A DNA stretch of 64,000 nucleotides. Origin: Melaminivora sp034675505. Its GTDB lineage: Bacteria; Pseudomonadota; Gammaproteobacteria; Burkholderiales; Burkholderiaceae_C. Within the stretch, counting starts at the first letter, position 1, and the number at the start of each line of letters is the position of its first letter. The translations under genes were made by a program, and so were the position numbers. The DNA lies in contig JAUCDD010000045.1 of assembly GCA_034675505.1 (NCBI GenBank), positions 1 to 64,000 on the forward strand, given 5' to 3'. The notes below the pieces were generated by a model. It was given only the letters and a program-made list of their open reading frames with translations. It did no database searches and had not been told where the DNA came from. Shown piece after piece: positions 38,567 through 50,338 of the stretch.

Positions 38567-38589
38567 GACCCGCCACAGCGCCGCACCCC

Positions 38590-38660
38590 TGGCCCACCAC
38601 AGGGCGGGCCAGCGTCCGACAGCGCCGCGCAGGACAGGCAAGCTATAAATTTGCAATCAC
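38590..38660. repeat. Dispersed ATAGCT-type intergenic repeat, copy 3
   Basis: Between ribD and the phospholipase D gene, the minus strand reads AATTTATAGCTTGCCTG and then GGACGCTGGC, a diverged version of the GACGCCGGC core. It belongs to the family described at 41526 and 53838. Confidence 0.5.
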
Positions 38661-38686
38661 TTACGCCACCTGTCCCGCACCCCGCC

Positions 38687-40534
38687 ATGCCCATCTTCGC
38701 CCGTCTTTCCCAGCAACGCCCGGCAGCCGCTGCGCACCGGTGGCTGGCGGCCCTGCTGGCGCTGGTGTGCAGTGCCTGCGCCGGCCTGCCCAAGGATGTG
38801 GACCGCCCCGTGTCCACGGCCATCGACGTGGGGCGCGAGCCCACCGCCCTGTCCACCCTGGTGCAGCAGCGCCGCAAGGCCGCGCAAGCCAGGGCGCCGT
38901 CCGGCTTCATGCTGCTCAATGGCCCGCAGGAGGCCTACGGCAGCCGGCTTGCCCTGGCGCAGGGCGCGCAGAAAACGCTGGACCTGCAGTACTACACCAT
39001 TCACGCCGATGGCAGCTCGGCGCGGCTGCTGCGCGAGGTGGCGGCGGCTGCGCGGCGCGGTGTGCGCGTGCGCATCCTGCTGGATGATTTCCACAGCACC
39101 GGGCGTAATGCGCTGGTGATGCGGCTGGCCTTTGAGCCGCATATCGAGATGCGCATGTTCAACCCCGTGGCGGGCACGCGCGGCTCCACGCTGGGCCGGC
39201 TGTGGGGGTCCCTGACGGATTTCTCGCGCGTGCAGCAGCGCATGCACAACAAATTGTTCCTGGCCGACAACGCGATGGGCGTCACGGGCGGGCGCAACCT
39301 CGGCGATGCCTATTTCGGGCAGGGCGAGGCGGAGAACTTCGTCGACCTGGACGTGCTCGCCGTCGGCCCCATCGTGGCCGACATGTCGCGCAGCTTCGAC
39401 AGCTACTGGAATAACCCGCGCGCCTACCCGGTGCAGTCGCTCATCACGCGCGGAGAGCTGGAGAAGTTGCGTGCGCAGCTCGTGCGCGACAGCGATGCAC
39501 AGGCACAAGCAGCGCCCCCGGGCGAGCCAGCCAAGGCGCCGCCGCCGGAACTGGTTGCGCCGCCGGCCGGCGGCCCAGCCGACCTGCAGCAGCGCAGCCC
39601 GGCCTGGGACGAGAAGGCCATGGACCTGGGCCAGGCGCGCTTCGTGTGGGCGCCCGCCGCGATGCTGGCCGACAAGCCGACCAAGATAGCACCCAGCGAC
39701 CCCGAGGAGCCCGAACCCGCGCCAGCGCACACCACGGCGGTGGCCAATATCCGCACTGCCAGCGCTGCGGCGGCTGGCAAGGCGGCCCCCGCGCCGCTGC
39801 CGCTGGTCGAGGGCGGCCAGGACGGCGCCGCCGAGGGCGACACCGTGGTGGACGGCCTGTTGACCCTGATGAAGCACACGCGGGAGGAGCTGTTGATCAT
39901 CTCTCCCTACTTCGTGCCGGGCACGGACATGAAGCGGGCGTTCGCCGCGGCCAGGGCACGCGGCGTGCGGGTGCGCATCCTGACCAATTCGCTGGCCTCC
40001 AACGATGCGCCCATCGCCCACGTGGGCTATGCGCGGCATCGGCAGGAGCTGCTGGACATGGGCGTCGAGCTGTATGAGTTGCGCAGTGAGCAGTCCGACC
40101 TGCGCTCGGCCTTCGGCAGCTCCGGTGCAGGCTCGGCGCGTTCGGGCGGGCTGGGCAGCGGCGGCGACGAAGGGGCTTCAGGCAGCAGCGCCATCGGTGC
40201 CTCGCGCTCCATGCTGCACTCCAAGGTGCTGGTGGTGGACCGGCGCCTGCTGGTGGTGGGCTCCATGAACCTGGACCTGCGCTCGCAGCTGCAAAACACC
40301 GAAGTCGCCCTGCTGGTGCGCAGCCGCACCCTGGCCGGCCAGGCCGCCAGTCGGATTGACTCCACCATGCGCCGCGGCTCCTGGCACGTCGAGCTGGACA
40401 AACACGGCGCCATGGTCTGGCGCGCCCCGCAGGGCAGCGGGCTGGCCGATGCCAGCAGCGAGCCGGACACCAGCGTCGGCCTGCGCCTGATGCTCAGGCT
40501 GCTCGGCCCGCTGGCGCCGGATCGGCTGCTGTAG
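38687..40534 (+). CDS. Phospholipase D-family protein (cardiolipin synthase-like), lipoprotein-type
   Basis: The 615-residue protein has two HKD motifs, HNKLFLAD and HSKVLVVD, followed by GGRN and GSMN respectively, as in phosphatidyl transferases that make cardiolipin. An N-terminal signal ends in CSACAG, suggesting a lipoprotein or exported form. Two low-complexity insertions are present: Pro/Ala-rich between the PLD domains (about residues 270-390) and Gly/Ser-rich just before the second HKD. ATG at 38687 is preferred to TTG at 38651. The 3' end overlaps dusC tail-to-tail by 41 bp. Confidence 0.87.
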   Translation: MPIFARLSQQRPAAAAHRWLAALLALVCSACAGLPKDVDRPVSTAIDVGREPTALSTLVQQRRKAAQARAPSGFMLLNGPQEAYGSRLALAQGAQKTLDLQYYTIHADGSSARLLREVAAAARRGVRVRILLDDFHSTGRNALVMRLAFEPHIEMRMFNPVAGTRGSTLGRLWGSLTDFSRVQQRMHNKLFLADNAMGVTGGRNLGDAYFGQGEAENFVDLDVLAVGPIVADMSRSFDSYWNNPRAYPVQSLITRGELEKLRAQLVRDSDAQAQAAPPGEPAKAPPPELVAPPAGGPADLQQRSPAWDEKAMDLGQARFVWAPAAMLADKPTKIAPSDPEEPEPAPAHTTAVANIRTASAAAAGKAAPAPLPLVEGGQDGAAEGDTVVDGLLTLMKHTREELLIISPYFVPGTDMKRAFAAARARGVRVRILTNSLASNDAPIAHVGYARHRQELLDMGVELYELRSEQSDLRSAFGSSGAGSARSGGLGSGGDEGASGSSAIGASRSMLHSKVLVVDRRLLVVGSMNLDLRSQLQNTEVALLVRSRTLAGQAASRIDSTMRRGSWHVELDKHGAMVWRAPQGSGLADASSEPDTSVGLRLMLRLLGPLAPDRLL

Positions 40535-41510
40535 CAGGCAACGCGTCCTGCAGCCACGCGGTGATGGCGCGCTGGTCGGTCAGCGCGCGCACCGTATCGA
40601 ACGCCGCCTGCGCCTGCGGGTAGCGGCGGCGCAGCAGGTTCAGCCACTGCTTGAGCCGGCCGGCGCGTTGGCCTGGCTCCAGGTCGGTGCAAACCATGTG
40701 CCAGAAGCGGCCGATCTGCGGCAGCAAGTCCTGCCATGCCAGCCGCCCGGCGCCGGCCGCGTCCTGGGCGCCCGTGGCATCAGCGGCGCGGATCGCCAGC
40801 GCCAGCCCCGGGTCGGCCACCATGCCGCGCCCCAGCATCAGCGCGCTGCAGCCGCTCTCCAGGCGGCAACGCTGCGCATCCGGCACGCTCCAAATTTCGC
40901 CATTGGCCACCAGCGGAACGCGCAGCGCCTGGCGCAGCGGCGCGATCTGCTCCCAATACGCCGGCGGCCGGTAGCCATCGGCCTTGGTGCGGGCATGCAC
41001 GACGATCTCGCACGCACCGCCGTCCTGCATCGCCTGGGCACATTCCAGCGCGCGGCTGGCATCGTCATAGCCCAGCCGCATCTTGGCCGACACCGGCAGG
41101 TGCACGGGCACGGCGCGGCGCACGGCCGCCACCACGGCGGCGATGCGGTCGGGCTCGCGCAGCAGCGAGGCGCCGCCGCCGTGGCGGTTCACCGTCCTGG
41201 CCGGGCAGCCAAAATTCAGGTCAATGCCCTCGGGGCCCAGCTGCGCCAAGCGGGCGGCGTTTTCGGCCATGCTGGACGGGTCTGAGCCCAGCAGCTGCGC
41301 CCGCACCGGCACCCCCGCCAGCGTGCGGCCGCCGTTGCGCAGCTCGGGCAGGTAGCGGTAGAACACCCGCTCCGGCAGCAGCGTATCGGTGACGCGGATG
41401 AACTCGCCCACGCAGCGATCGACCCCGCCGACGCGGGTGAGCACGTCGCGCAGGACGAAATCCAGCAGCCCTTCCATGGGAGCGAGCAAAAGCGTCGCAG
41501 AGGGTGCCAC
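40494..41510 (-). CDS. dusC: tRNA-dihydrouridine(16) synthase DusC
   Basis: DusC is an FMN enzyme reducing uridine 16 in the tRNA D loop. The 338-residue protein has the Dus start LLLAPMEGLLDFVLRD, GIDLNFGCPARTVNRHGGGA with the catalytic cysteine and VHARTKADGYRPPAYW, closest to DusC. GTG at 41510 matches the family N-terminus better than the TTG six codons upstream. It converges on the phospholipase D gene with overlap. Confidence 0.93.
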   Translation of the reverse strand: MAPSATLLLAPMEGLLDFVLRDVLTRVGGVDRCVGEFIRVTDTLLPERVFYRYLPELRNGGRTLAGVPVRAQLLGSDPSSMAENAARLAQLGPEGIDLNFGCPARTVNRHGGGASLLREPDRIAAVVAAVRRAVPVHLPVSAKMRLGYDDASRALECAQAMQDGGACEIVVHARTKADGYRPPAYWEQIAPLRQALRVPLVANGEIWSVPDAQRCRLESGCSALMLGRGMVADPGLALAIRAADATGAQDAAGAGRLAWQDLLPQIGRFWHMVCTDLEPGQRAGRLKQWLNLLRRRYPQAQAAFDTVRALTDQRAITAWLQDALPATAADPAPAGRAA

Positions 41511-41525
41511 AGGGGTGTTTACGAC

Positions 41526-41584
41526 CAAAATCGCCTGCTTGCCGGCGTCAACAGGCGTTATATAGCTATCAAATTGATAGTAAA
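41526..41584. repeat. Dispersed ATAGCT-type intergenic repeat, copy 4 (best preserved)
   Basis: On the minus strand it reads TTGATAGCTATATAACGCC then TGTTGACGCCGGCAAGCAGG. CGCCTG (41532-41537) and CAGGCG (41552-41557) form a hairpin around the GCCGGC core. CTATCAA-A-TTGATAG (41566-41580) is a separate perfect palindrome. It lies between the GNAT and dusC genes. Confidence 0.7.
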
Positions 41585-41598
41585 ACCGGGCCGCCGCT

Positions 41599-42120
41599 TC
41601 AGTTGATCGGGCGCTTCAGGCGCACTTCTTCGATCTTCACGCCGCCCACCAAGGCGGTCTTGGCGGTGGTCATCTCGCGCTTGAAGCCGGCGAGCTCGTG
41701 AAAGCGCAGCGCGCGCTCGTTGCGCAGGGGCACCCAGGCGGTGACCGTGGTGCAGCCTTCCTCGGCCAGGCCGTCGCGGGCAGCGTCCCACAGGGCCACG
41801 CCCACGCCCTGGCTCCAGTGGCTGGGCACGGCGTAGATGGCCCAGATCTCGCCGGTGGTGGGGCGGGTCTTTTCGTCGCGCGAGCGGTCGAAGCCGACGA
41901 AGCCGACGATCTTGTCGCCATCGACCGCCACCTGCACCTGGGGCTCGCAGTACTCGATGGCCTCGCGCCAGTAGGCCTGGCGCTTCTCCACCGAGGACAT
42001 GGACTTCAACTGGTCATCCGGCAGCAGGCCGCGGTAGGCCTCCAGCGCGGCAGTGGTGTGGACTTGGGCGATGGCCTTGGCATCGCGGAGAGTGGCAGGG
42101 CGGACCTGGATACTGGACAT
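41599..42120 (-). CDS. GNAT-family N-acetyltransferase
   Basis: The 173-residue protein shows the GNAT fold: IQVRPATLRDAKAIAQVH at the start and the acetyl-CoA loop WSQGVGVALWDAA near 110-122, then a conserved ERALRFHELAGF helix. The substrate cannot be predicted. It stands alone between repeat copy 4 and a hairpin. Confidence 0.85.
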   Translation of the reverse strand: MSSIQVRPATLRDAKAIAQVHTTAALEAYRGLLPDDQLKSMSSVEKRQAYWREAIEYCEPQVQVAVDGDKIVGFVGFDRSRDEKTRPTTGEIWAIYAVPSHWSQGVGVALWDAARDGLAEEGCTTVTAWVPLRNERALRFHELAGFKREMTTAKTALVGGVKIEEVRLKRPIN

Positions 42121-42163
42121 GGGAAAGCGAAGACGGGTGACAAAGGGAAAACCCGGTATTTTC

Positions 42164-42184
42164 GCGCAACCCCCAACGTTGCGC
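42164..42184. other. Perfect 7-bp inverted repeat
   Basis: GCGCAAC and GTTGCGC flank a 7-nt loop in the 113-bp gap between the aldehyde dehydrogenase stop and the acetyltransferase start. On the minus strand it is followed by GAAAATA rather than a U run, so it may be an operator or a weak terminator. Confidence 0.3.
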
Positions 42185-42233
42185 CAGGGGGGGCGTGCAT
42201 CCTTCTGTCATGCAGGCGTTTCGCAAGCCCTGA

Positions 42234-43682
42234 TCAAAGCAGCCGGCGCAGCAGCGCCATGACCCGGTCGAAGCGCGGGCCGTAGGGGGGGTACAGCAGG
42301 TGGCCCTGGCCGAAGCGCGACTGCGCCAGCACGCTTTTCTGGTGGCAAAAGCGCAGGTAGCCCTGCTCGCCGTGGTAGGCGCCCCAGCCGCTGTCGCCCA
42401 CCCCGCCAAAGGGCAGGTTGTCGTGGGCGATGTGCATCAGGGTGTCGTTGATGGACACCCCGCCGCTCACGGTGCGGCGCAGCACGTCGTCGCGCACCGA
42501 TTCATTGCGGCCGAACCAGTACAGCGCCAGCGGGCGCGGATGGGCGTTGATGTGGGCCACCGCATCGTCCAGGCGCTCGTAGCTGAGCACGGGCAGCACC
42601 GGGCCGAAGATTTCCTCCTGCATCAGCTGCATCTCGCTGGTGGCGCCAAAAACCAGCACCGGCGCCATCTGCCGGCCCACGCCGTCGCCTATGCCCTGCG
42701 GCGGCGGCGCCGGGCTGCCGGGCACGGGCTGCAGCACCTGCACCCGCGCGCCCAGGGTCTGCGCCTGCTGCAGCATGGTGCGCAGGCGCGCCAGATGGCG
42801 CGGCGTGATGATGGAGGCGTAGTCGGGGTTGCCCTCGAAGTAGGGAAACAGCCGCGCCACGGCCTTCTGGAACGCCTCGGCAAAAGCCGCCTCGCTGCCG
42901 CGCGGCAACAGGATGTAGTCGGGTGCGATGCAGGTCTGGCCGGCGTTGAGCAGCTTGCCGTGGGCGATCTTCAAGGCCGCGTCCTGCAGGTCGCAATCGG
43001 CATCGACGATGCAGGGCGACTTGCCGCCCAGCTCCAGCGTGGTGGGCGTCAGGTTGGCCGCTGCCGCCTGCGCCACCTTGCGCCCGACGGCGGTGGAGCC
43101 GGTGAACACCAGGTGGTCGAACGGCAGCGAGGCCACCAGGGCGGCCGTGGCGGCGTCGCCCTGCACCACGGCGAACTCGTCGGGTGCAAAAAATTGCGCC
43201 ACCAGCGCCGCCAGCTGCGCCGAGGTGTGCGGCGTGAGTTCGCTGGGCTTGAGCAGCACGCGGTTGCCCGCTGCCAGGGCGCTCATGGCCGGCGCCAGCG
43301 CCAGCTGCACCGGGTAGTTCCAGGGCGATATGACGCCGACCACGCCAAGCGGCTGGCGCTCGATCCAGGCGCGGGCGGGTTGCAGGGTGAGAGGGGTGCG
43401 CACCTTTTGCGGGCGGCTCCAGCGCGCCAGGTGGCGCAGCGTGTGCTGGAGCTGGGCGCGCAGGACGAAGAAATCGGCCACCTCCGTCAGGCGCGGCGAG
43501 CGCATGCCGAAGTCGGCCTGCACCGCAGCAGCGAGCGCGGGCGCGTTTTCCTCCAGCAATTTGCCCAGGCGCAACAGGCGCTCGCGGCGCAGGTGCAGCG
43601 GCGTGTCGGCCTGTGCGCGGGTGGCGGCGCGCTGGCGCTCGAAAAGGTCTCGGATGTCGTCGGGGCGCATGCCGAGCATCAT
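42234..43682 (-). CDS. Aldehyde dehydrogenase (coniferyl-aldehyde dehydrogenase type)
   Basis: The 482-residue NAD(P)-dependent enzyme has the active-site glutamate region LELGGKSPCIV and catalytic cysteine in NAGQTCIAPDYILLP near 244-258. Other family marks are SPWNYPVQLALAP and the C-terminal NDTLMHIAHDNLPFGGVGDSG segment, which resemble coniferyl-aldehyde and long-chain aldehyde dehydrogenases. The hydrophobic C-terminal tail fits that subfamily. The natural substrate is uncertain. Confidence 0.9.
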   Translation of the reverse strand: MMLGMRPDDIRDLFERQRAATRAQADTPLHLRRERLLRLGKLLEENAPALAAAVQADFGMRSPRLTEVADFFVLRAQLQHTLRHLARWSRPQKVRTPLTLQPARAWIERQPLGVVGVISPWNYPVQLALAPAMSALAAGNRVLLKPSELTPHTSAQLAALVAQFFAPDEFAVVQGDAATAALVASLPFDHLVFTGSTAVGRKVAQAAAANLTPTTLELGGKSPCIVDADCDLQDAALKIAHGKLLNAGQTCIAPDYILLPRGSEAAFAEAFQKAVARLFPYFEGNPDYASIITPRHLARLRTMLQQAQTLGARVQVLQPVPGSPAPPPQGIGDGVGRQMAPVLVFGATSEMQLMQEEIFGPVLPVLSYERLDDAVAHINAHPRPLALYWFGRNESVRDDVLRRTVSGGVSINDTLMHIAHDNLPFGGVGDSGWGAYHGEQGYLRFCHQKSVLAQSRFGQGHLLYPPYGPRFDRVMALLRRLL

Positions 43683-43702
43683 AGGCGCGGGGCGCCTGCC
43701 AT

Positions 43703-44011
43703 TCAGCGGACTTCGCGCACCTGCACGTCGCTCACGTCGGCGGCCTCACGCAGCCGGGCACCGCCGGCGCGCGCCGTGCCGGCGGCATGGGCCGTCCAGC
43801 GCGCGGTGCTGCGCGTGGCCTGGCTCCAGGCGCCGCGTGGATCGACGCGCATCCAGGGCGTGACCGGACGCCCCGCCAGGCGCGCCCATGCCAGGCGCAG
43901 TCCCCAGGCCAGGGCCAGCACGCAGCCCACCGCCAGGACGCTCAGGAACAGCACTGCGCCCAGTGCAAGCACCACCAGGCGCAACACCCACCGGGTCAAC
44001 CCGTTCAGCAT
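43703..44011 (-). CDS. Small membrane protein of unknown function
   Basis: The 102-residue protein has a long hydrophobic segment (about residues 8-40, rich in L, V, A) and a soluble, alanine/arginine-rich tail with WARLAGRPVTPWMRVDPRG. I do not recognise the family. ATG at 44011 is preferred; TTG at 44020 adds three residues. It lies between clpB and the aldehyde dehydrogenase, 20 bp from the latter. Codon usage looks like its neighbours. Confidence 0.6.
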   Translation of the reverse strand: MLNGLTRWVLRLVVLALGAVLFLSVLAVGCVLALAWGLRLAWARLAGRPVTPWMRVDPRGAWSQATRSTARWTAHAAGTARAGGARLREAADVSDVQVREVR

Positions 44012-44085
44012 GTTGTTCAAACCTTACCCCTTTCCAGGCAGACATGAGGGCAGCGCAATGGCTGCGCTGCCGCCCATGGTAGGAC

Positions 44086-46695
<2,610 letters not shown>

Positions 46696-46722
46696 GGCGT
46701 GATGTCCTCCGTATCGGAAACC

Positions 46723-46751
46723 ACATGAGGCGCCCGGCCATTCATTTCAAG
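46723..46751 (-). promoter_or_regulatory. Heat-shock (sigma-32) promoter of clpB
   Basis: On the minus strand CTTGAAA (46751-46745) and CCTCATGT (46730-46723) are 14 bp apart, close to the sigma-32 consensus CTTGAAA-N(11-16)-CCCCATNT. The -35 overlaps the TGA of the upstream DUF1501 gene. The position, 28 bp before the clpB ATG, fits heat-shock control of this chaperone. Confidence 0.7.
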
Positions 46752-48162
46752 CCTGCAGGAACCCCAGATCGGTCGGATAGGCCGCGCCGCCGAAGTTGCC
46801 GATGCCCGGCAGCACCAGGCGCATGTCGGTGTCCGACACGCCGAACCATTTGCCCAGCGTGGCGGCAAACTGGTCCACCGAGGTGGACGGCAGCAGCCGG
46901 CCCTGGCCCACGTGCCAGGCGTCCTCGGGCGCGCCGGTGTTGCCCACGCTCACCGGCGGCGGCGCGCCGTAGAACGCGCGGCCGCGCACCGCGCCGCCCA
47001 CCACCAGGTGGTGGCTGCCCCAACCGTGGTCGGCGCCGTCGCCGTTGGAGCTCAGGGTGCGGCCGAAGTCCGACGCCGTGAACGCCGTGACCTGCTGGGC
47101 CAGACCCAGCTCCTGCGTGGCCTGGTAGAACGCCGCCATGCCCTCGCTGACCTGCTGCAGCAGCGCCGGGTGGCGCCGCGTCAGGTCGTCGTGCAAATCG
47201 AAGCCCCCCAGCGACACCATGAACACCTGGCGCCGCACGCCCAGCGCGCCGTGCGCGCCGATCAGCCGCGCGACCATGCGCAGCTGCGCGGCCAGGCGGT
47301 TGCCGGCGGCAAACGGCGTGTTCAGCGCCACGCCTGCCGTGGCCTGGCTGACCTGCTGCTGCGCGCCGATGCCGCGGCGCATGACCTGGTTGTAGGCGTT
47401 CTCCAGCGCATGCCCGCGCGGCTGCTGCAGCAGCTCGGCAAAGGCGCTGCGCATGGCCGGCTGGGCAAAGAAACTGTTGGACAGCGCCCCCACCGCCACC
47501 GCGCCCGCCGGCGTGCACTGGTATTGCACGGTGTCGCGCCCGGCCAGCAGCACGCTGGCGCCGGACAGCGACACGCAGGTGAACAGCGCGCCGCTGTTGC
47601 CCGCCATCGCCAGGTCGCCCAGCCGGCCGCCCCAGCCGTTGGTCGCGCCCTCGGCCGCCTGCGATTGCCAGACCGACTGCTGGTCGTTGTGCGAGAACAA
47701 TTTGGGCGGCAGCGGCACCGAGCGCGCGTCGTACTGGCGCCGCGTGGTCGGCACGACCAGCGGGCCGACGTTCAGCAGCGCTGCCGCGTGCCCGTCGTTG
47801 AACAGCCCGGCCAGCGCGCCCATGGCCGGGTGCAGCGCGTATTCCTGCCCGCCGGGCAGCGGCTGCGCGGCCATGAGGCGCGTGGCCTGCAGCTGGTCCT
47901 GCGGCAGCGCGATGCCGGTGCGGATGCGCGCGTAGCTGGCGTAGCTGGCCGCATCAAAGGGCACCACGGTGTTGGCGTAGTCGTTGCCGCCGAACAGGAA
48001 GACGCAGACCAGCGCCTTGTAGTCGCCTGCGGTCTGGGCGGCGGCCTCGCCCATGGCCGCCAGGTTCAGGCCCAGCGGGGCCGCGGCGCCCATCATCGCC
48101 AGCTGGCCGCAGCGGCGCAGGAAGGCGCGGCGCGCCAGGGTTTCACTTTGCAGAACGTGCAT
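46747..48162 (-). CDS. DUF1501 family protein, Tat-type signal
   Basis: The 471-residue precursor starts MHVLQSETLARRAFLRRCGQ, a twin-arginine-like signal. The DUF1501 domain has LVCVFLFGGNDYANTVVPFD, an alkaline-phosphatase-superfamily-type segment VSLGGFDLHDD, FTASDFGRT and DHGWGSHHLVVGG. These proteins are always encoded beside a DUF1800 protein, as here (20-bp gap), and are thought to act together outside the cytoplasm; the reaction is not established. The upstream frame extension is a shadow of DUF1800. AGGAG precedes the ATG. Confidence 0.88.
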   Translation of the reverse strand: MHVLQSETLARRAFLRRCGQLAMMGAAAPLGLNLAAMGEAAAQTAGDYKALVCVFLFGGNDYANTVVPFDAASYASYARIRTGIALPQDQLQATRLMAAQPLPGGQEYALHPAMGALAGLFNDGHAAALLNVGPLVVPTTRRQYDARSVPLPPKLFSHNDQQSVWQSQAAEGATNGWGGRLGDLAMAGNSGALFTCVSLSGASVLLAGRDTVQYQCTPAGAVAVGALSNSFFAQPAMRSAFAELLQQPRGHALENAYNQVMRRGIGAQQQVSQATAGVALNTPFAAGNRLAAQLRMVARLIGAHGALGVRRQVFMVSLGGFDLHDDLTRRHPALLQQVSEGMAAFYQATQELGLAQQVTAFTASDFGRTLSSNGDGADHGWGSHHLVVGGAVRGRAFYGAPPPVSVGNTGAPEDAWHVGQGRLLPSTSVDQFAATLGKWFGVSDTDMRLVLPGIGNFGGAAYPTDLGFLQA

Positions 48163-48182
48163 GGAGCTGCTCCTGGGGTGCT

Positions 48183-50276
48183 TTATTTCTGCACCAGGTA
48201 TTCGGCCGACGCCATCACGAACAGGATGGCGCGGGCGACGTGGATGCGCTTGAAGTCGTCGTTGGCGGCGGCGGTGATGCGGTCGATACGCAGCGCATTG
48301 GCGATGAAGGCCTGCGTGTCGCGCGACAGCTGGCCGGCGCACAGCAGCAGGTTCAGCCGCGCCACCAGCGCGTCGGGGTTGCCGACCAGGGAAAACTCGA
48401 CGCTGTAGTCGGGCACCAGGTCGGGCACGTAGGTTGCCCCGGCCGGCGCGCCGCCGCGCGGCTGGCCGGGCAGCTCGGGCTGGTAGACGTACACGCCGCG
48501 CTGGATGATGCTTTGCAGGTAGTTGAGGTAGGCCGCCACCGAGCTTTCGCTGACCAGCTGGAACTCGGGCGCCGTGGCGCCCGCCGCCGCCATGTCGGTG
48601 GCCGGGGGCACGAAGCCCGGGCGGAAGAAGTTGAACACCGAGGGCGGGCTGAGCGGCACCTGCTGCAGGTCCTGCTCGACGTTCCAGGCGCCCACCTGGT
48701 ACTTCCAGGTGCCCTTGAGCGAGCGCACGCCAAAGGCGCGCCCCCAGTTGGCGATGCGCAGCACCGGCTCGCGCAGCTTGCCGAAGGTGCGCGCGGCCAG
48801 GCCGGCCGGCGAGCGCGCGGCGTCGTCCAGCAAGATGGCGCGCAGCACCGCCTTCAGGTCGCCGCGCACGCCCGCGCCGTTGTTGTTGAACACCGCAGCC
48901 ACGCGCGCCACGTAGGCCGGCTCGGGGGCGCTGGTGACCAGCCGCTGGATCATCTGGCGCGCGAAGAACGGGCCGACGTTGGGGTGGTTGAACAGCGTGT
49001 CCAGCGCGATGCGCAGCGCCTCCGGCCCGGGCGTGCCAGCGGCAATGGTGACGCCCAGGAAGCGCTTTTCCAGGCCGGAGTGGCGCGCGGGGTCGAAGCG
49101 CATGGGGCGCAGCAGGTAGTCCGCATGCACGATGGACTGCTGCGGCGCCAGCGGGTTGGGCGAGGACGGCACGCCCTGGTAGTCGATCTGGTAGCCGGTG
49201 AAGACGCGCGCCAGCTGGCTCACGTCGGACTGGGTGTAGGTCTCGACCGGCTGGCCGGTGCTGCCCAGGCGCGGCGTGCCGTCCAGGTTCAGCTGGTACA
49301 GGCCGATGGAGAACAGCTGCATCACCTCGCGCGCGTAGTTCTCGTCGGGCAGGCGGCCGGTGGCGGGGTTTTCCTTCTGGTTGCCGTTGGTGTTCAGGAA
49401 GGCGCCCATGGCCGGGTGCAGCGTCACTGCCTCCAGCAGCTGGCGGAAGTTGCCCAGACCCAGCCGGCCCAGCATGTCCCAGTAGTGCGCGCCGGCCAGG
49501 CCCGCCCACTTGATCGAGCCGTTGATGCCGTCCACCGACACCACGAAGAACTCCGACAGCGCCAGCGCCCAGCGCTTGCGCACCACGTCGGGCGCTCCCA
49601 GCAGGTCGCGCCACACGGCGTACTGGTAGAAGTAGTCGGAGAAGAAGTAGGTGTGGTCGTCCACCGCCGAGTAGCCCTGGCCGACCAGCCAGTCCCAGGC
49701 GCCCAGGCCGGACGGCATGGCCAGCTGCGCATCCAGCCACCCGGCCAGGCCCTGGCTGCGCACGGCGGCGATGTCCGCCGGCGAGGCGCCCAGCCCGGCC
49801 TGGTGCAGCAGGCGCGCGGCCTGCTCGTCGCTCACGCCGGTGGCGGGCGCGAACACGGCGTCTGCGAACTGCGCCAGCGTGCCGACGTTGGCCACCTGGT
49901 TGCCGGTGCTGGGGCCCAGCACCAGCACCGTGCTGCCCTGCACGCCCAGGTAGTTGCCCGTCGCGGGGTAGTAGCGCCACAGCAGGCCGTCGCCGCGCTG
50001 CGTGGCCTCGCGCGTGGGGAAGTAGCCCGGGAACTGCTGCTGCGCCCAGTCCATCAGCTCGTCCGCCGTGGGCGTGCGGCTGGCGGCGCGCGGCGCGGCG
50101 CGGGGGCTGGCGCCCAGCAGCTGCGGCTGCGAGACAGCCAGCGCCGGGGTGAGCATGGCGGCGGCCGTCAGCGCCAGCGCGCGCGCGGCCCGGGCCGTGT
50201 CGTCCGCCGGGGCCGGCGCGCCTTCAGGGGCCGCCTGGGGCCTGGCGGCTGCAGTGGGGGTGTCCGAGTCGTGCAT
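48183..50276 (-). CDS. DUF1800 family protein, exported
   Basis: The 697-residue protein begins at ATG 50276 with AAGGA upstream; the frame to 50483 is not supported. A hydrophobic segment (about residues 30-50, AARALALTAAAMLTPALA) is a plausible export signal. The DUF1800 domain includes AARLLHQAGLGASPADIAAV, the NYAREVMQLFSIGLYQLN helix and RQMIQRLVTSAPEPAYVARVA. It is the first gene of the DUF1800-DUF1501 pair; function is unknown. Confidence 0.87.
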   Translation of the reverse strand: MHDSDTPTAAARPQAAPEGAPAPADDTARAARALALTAAAMLTPALAVSQPQLLGASPRAAPRAASRTPTADELMDWAQQQFPGYFPTREATQRGDGLLWRYYPATGNYLGVQGSTVLVLGPSTGNQVANVGTLAQFADAVFAPATGVSDEQAARLLHQAGLGASPADIAAVRSQGLAGWLDAQLAMPSGLGAWDWLVGQGYSAVDDHTYFFSDYFYQYAVWRDLLGAPDVVRKRWALALSEFFVVSVDGINGSIKWAGLAGAHYWDMLGRLGLGNFRQLLEAVTLHPAMGAFLNTNGNQKENPATGRLPDENYAREVMQLFSIGLYQLNLDGTPRLGSTGQPVETYTQSDVSQLARVFTGYQIDYQGVPSSPNPLAPQQSIVHADYLLRPMRFDPARHSGLEKRFLGVTIAAGTPGPEALRIALDTLFNHPNVGPFFARQMIQRLVTSAPEPAYVARVAAVFNNNGAGVRGDLKAVLRAILLDDAARSPAGLAARTFGKLREPVLRIANWGRAFGVRSLKGTWKYQVGAWNVEQDLQQVPLSPPSVFNFFRPGFVPPATDMAAAGATAPEFQLVSESSVAAYLNYLQSIIQRGVYVYQPELPGQPRGGAPAGATYVPDLVPDYSVEFSLVGNPDALVARLNLLLCAGQLSRDTQAFIANALRIDRITAAANDDFKRIHVARAILFVMASAEYLVQK

Positions 50277-50338
50277 AAATCCTTCTTGCAGCCAATCGCT
50301 GCTCTGCGTGGGCGGCCGCGCGCGCCGCCCTTGCGGGT

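Noticed and set aside
48163..49980. Extended 1,077-codon frame joining DUF1501 with upstream sequence
   Set aside because: The N-terminal extension is an out-of-frame shadow of the DUF1800 gene. The DUF1501 product starts at 48162, with its own ribosome-binding site and twin-arginine signal.
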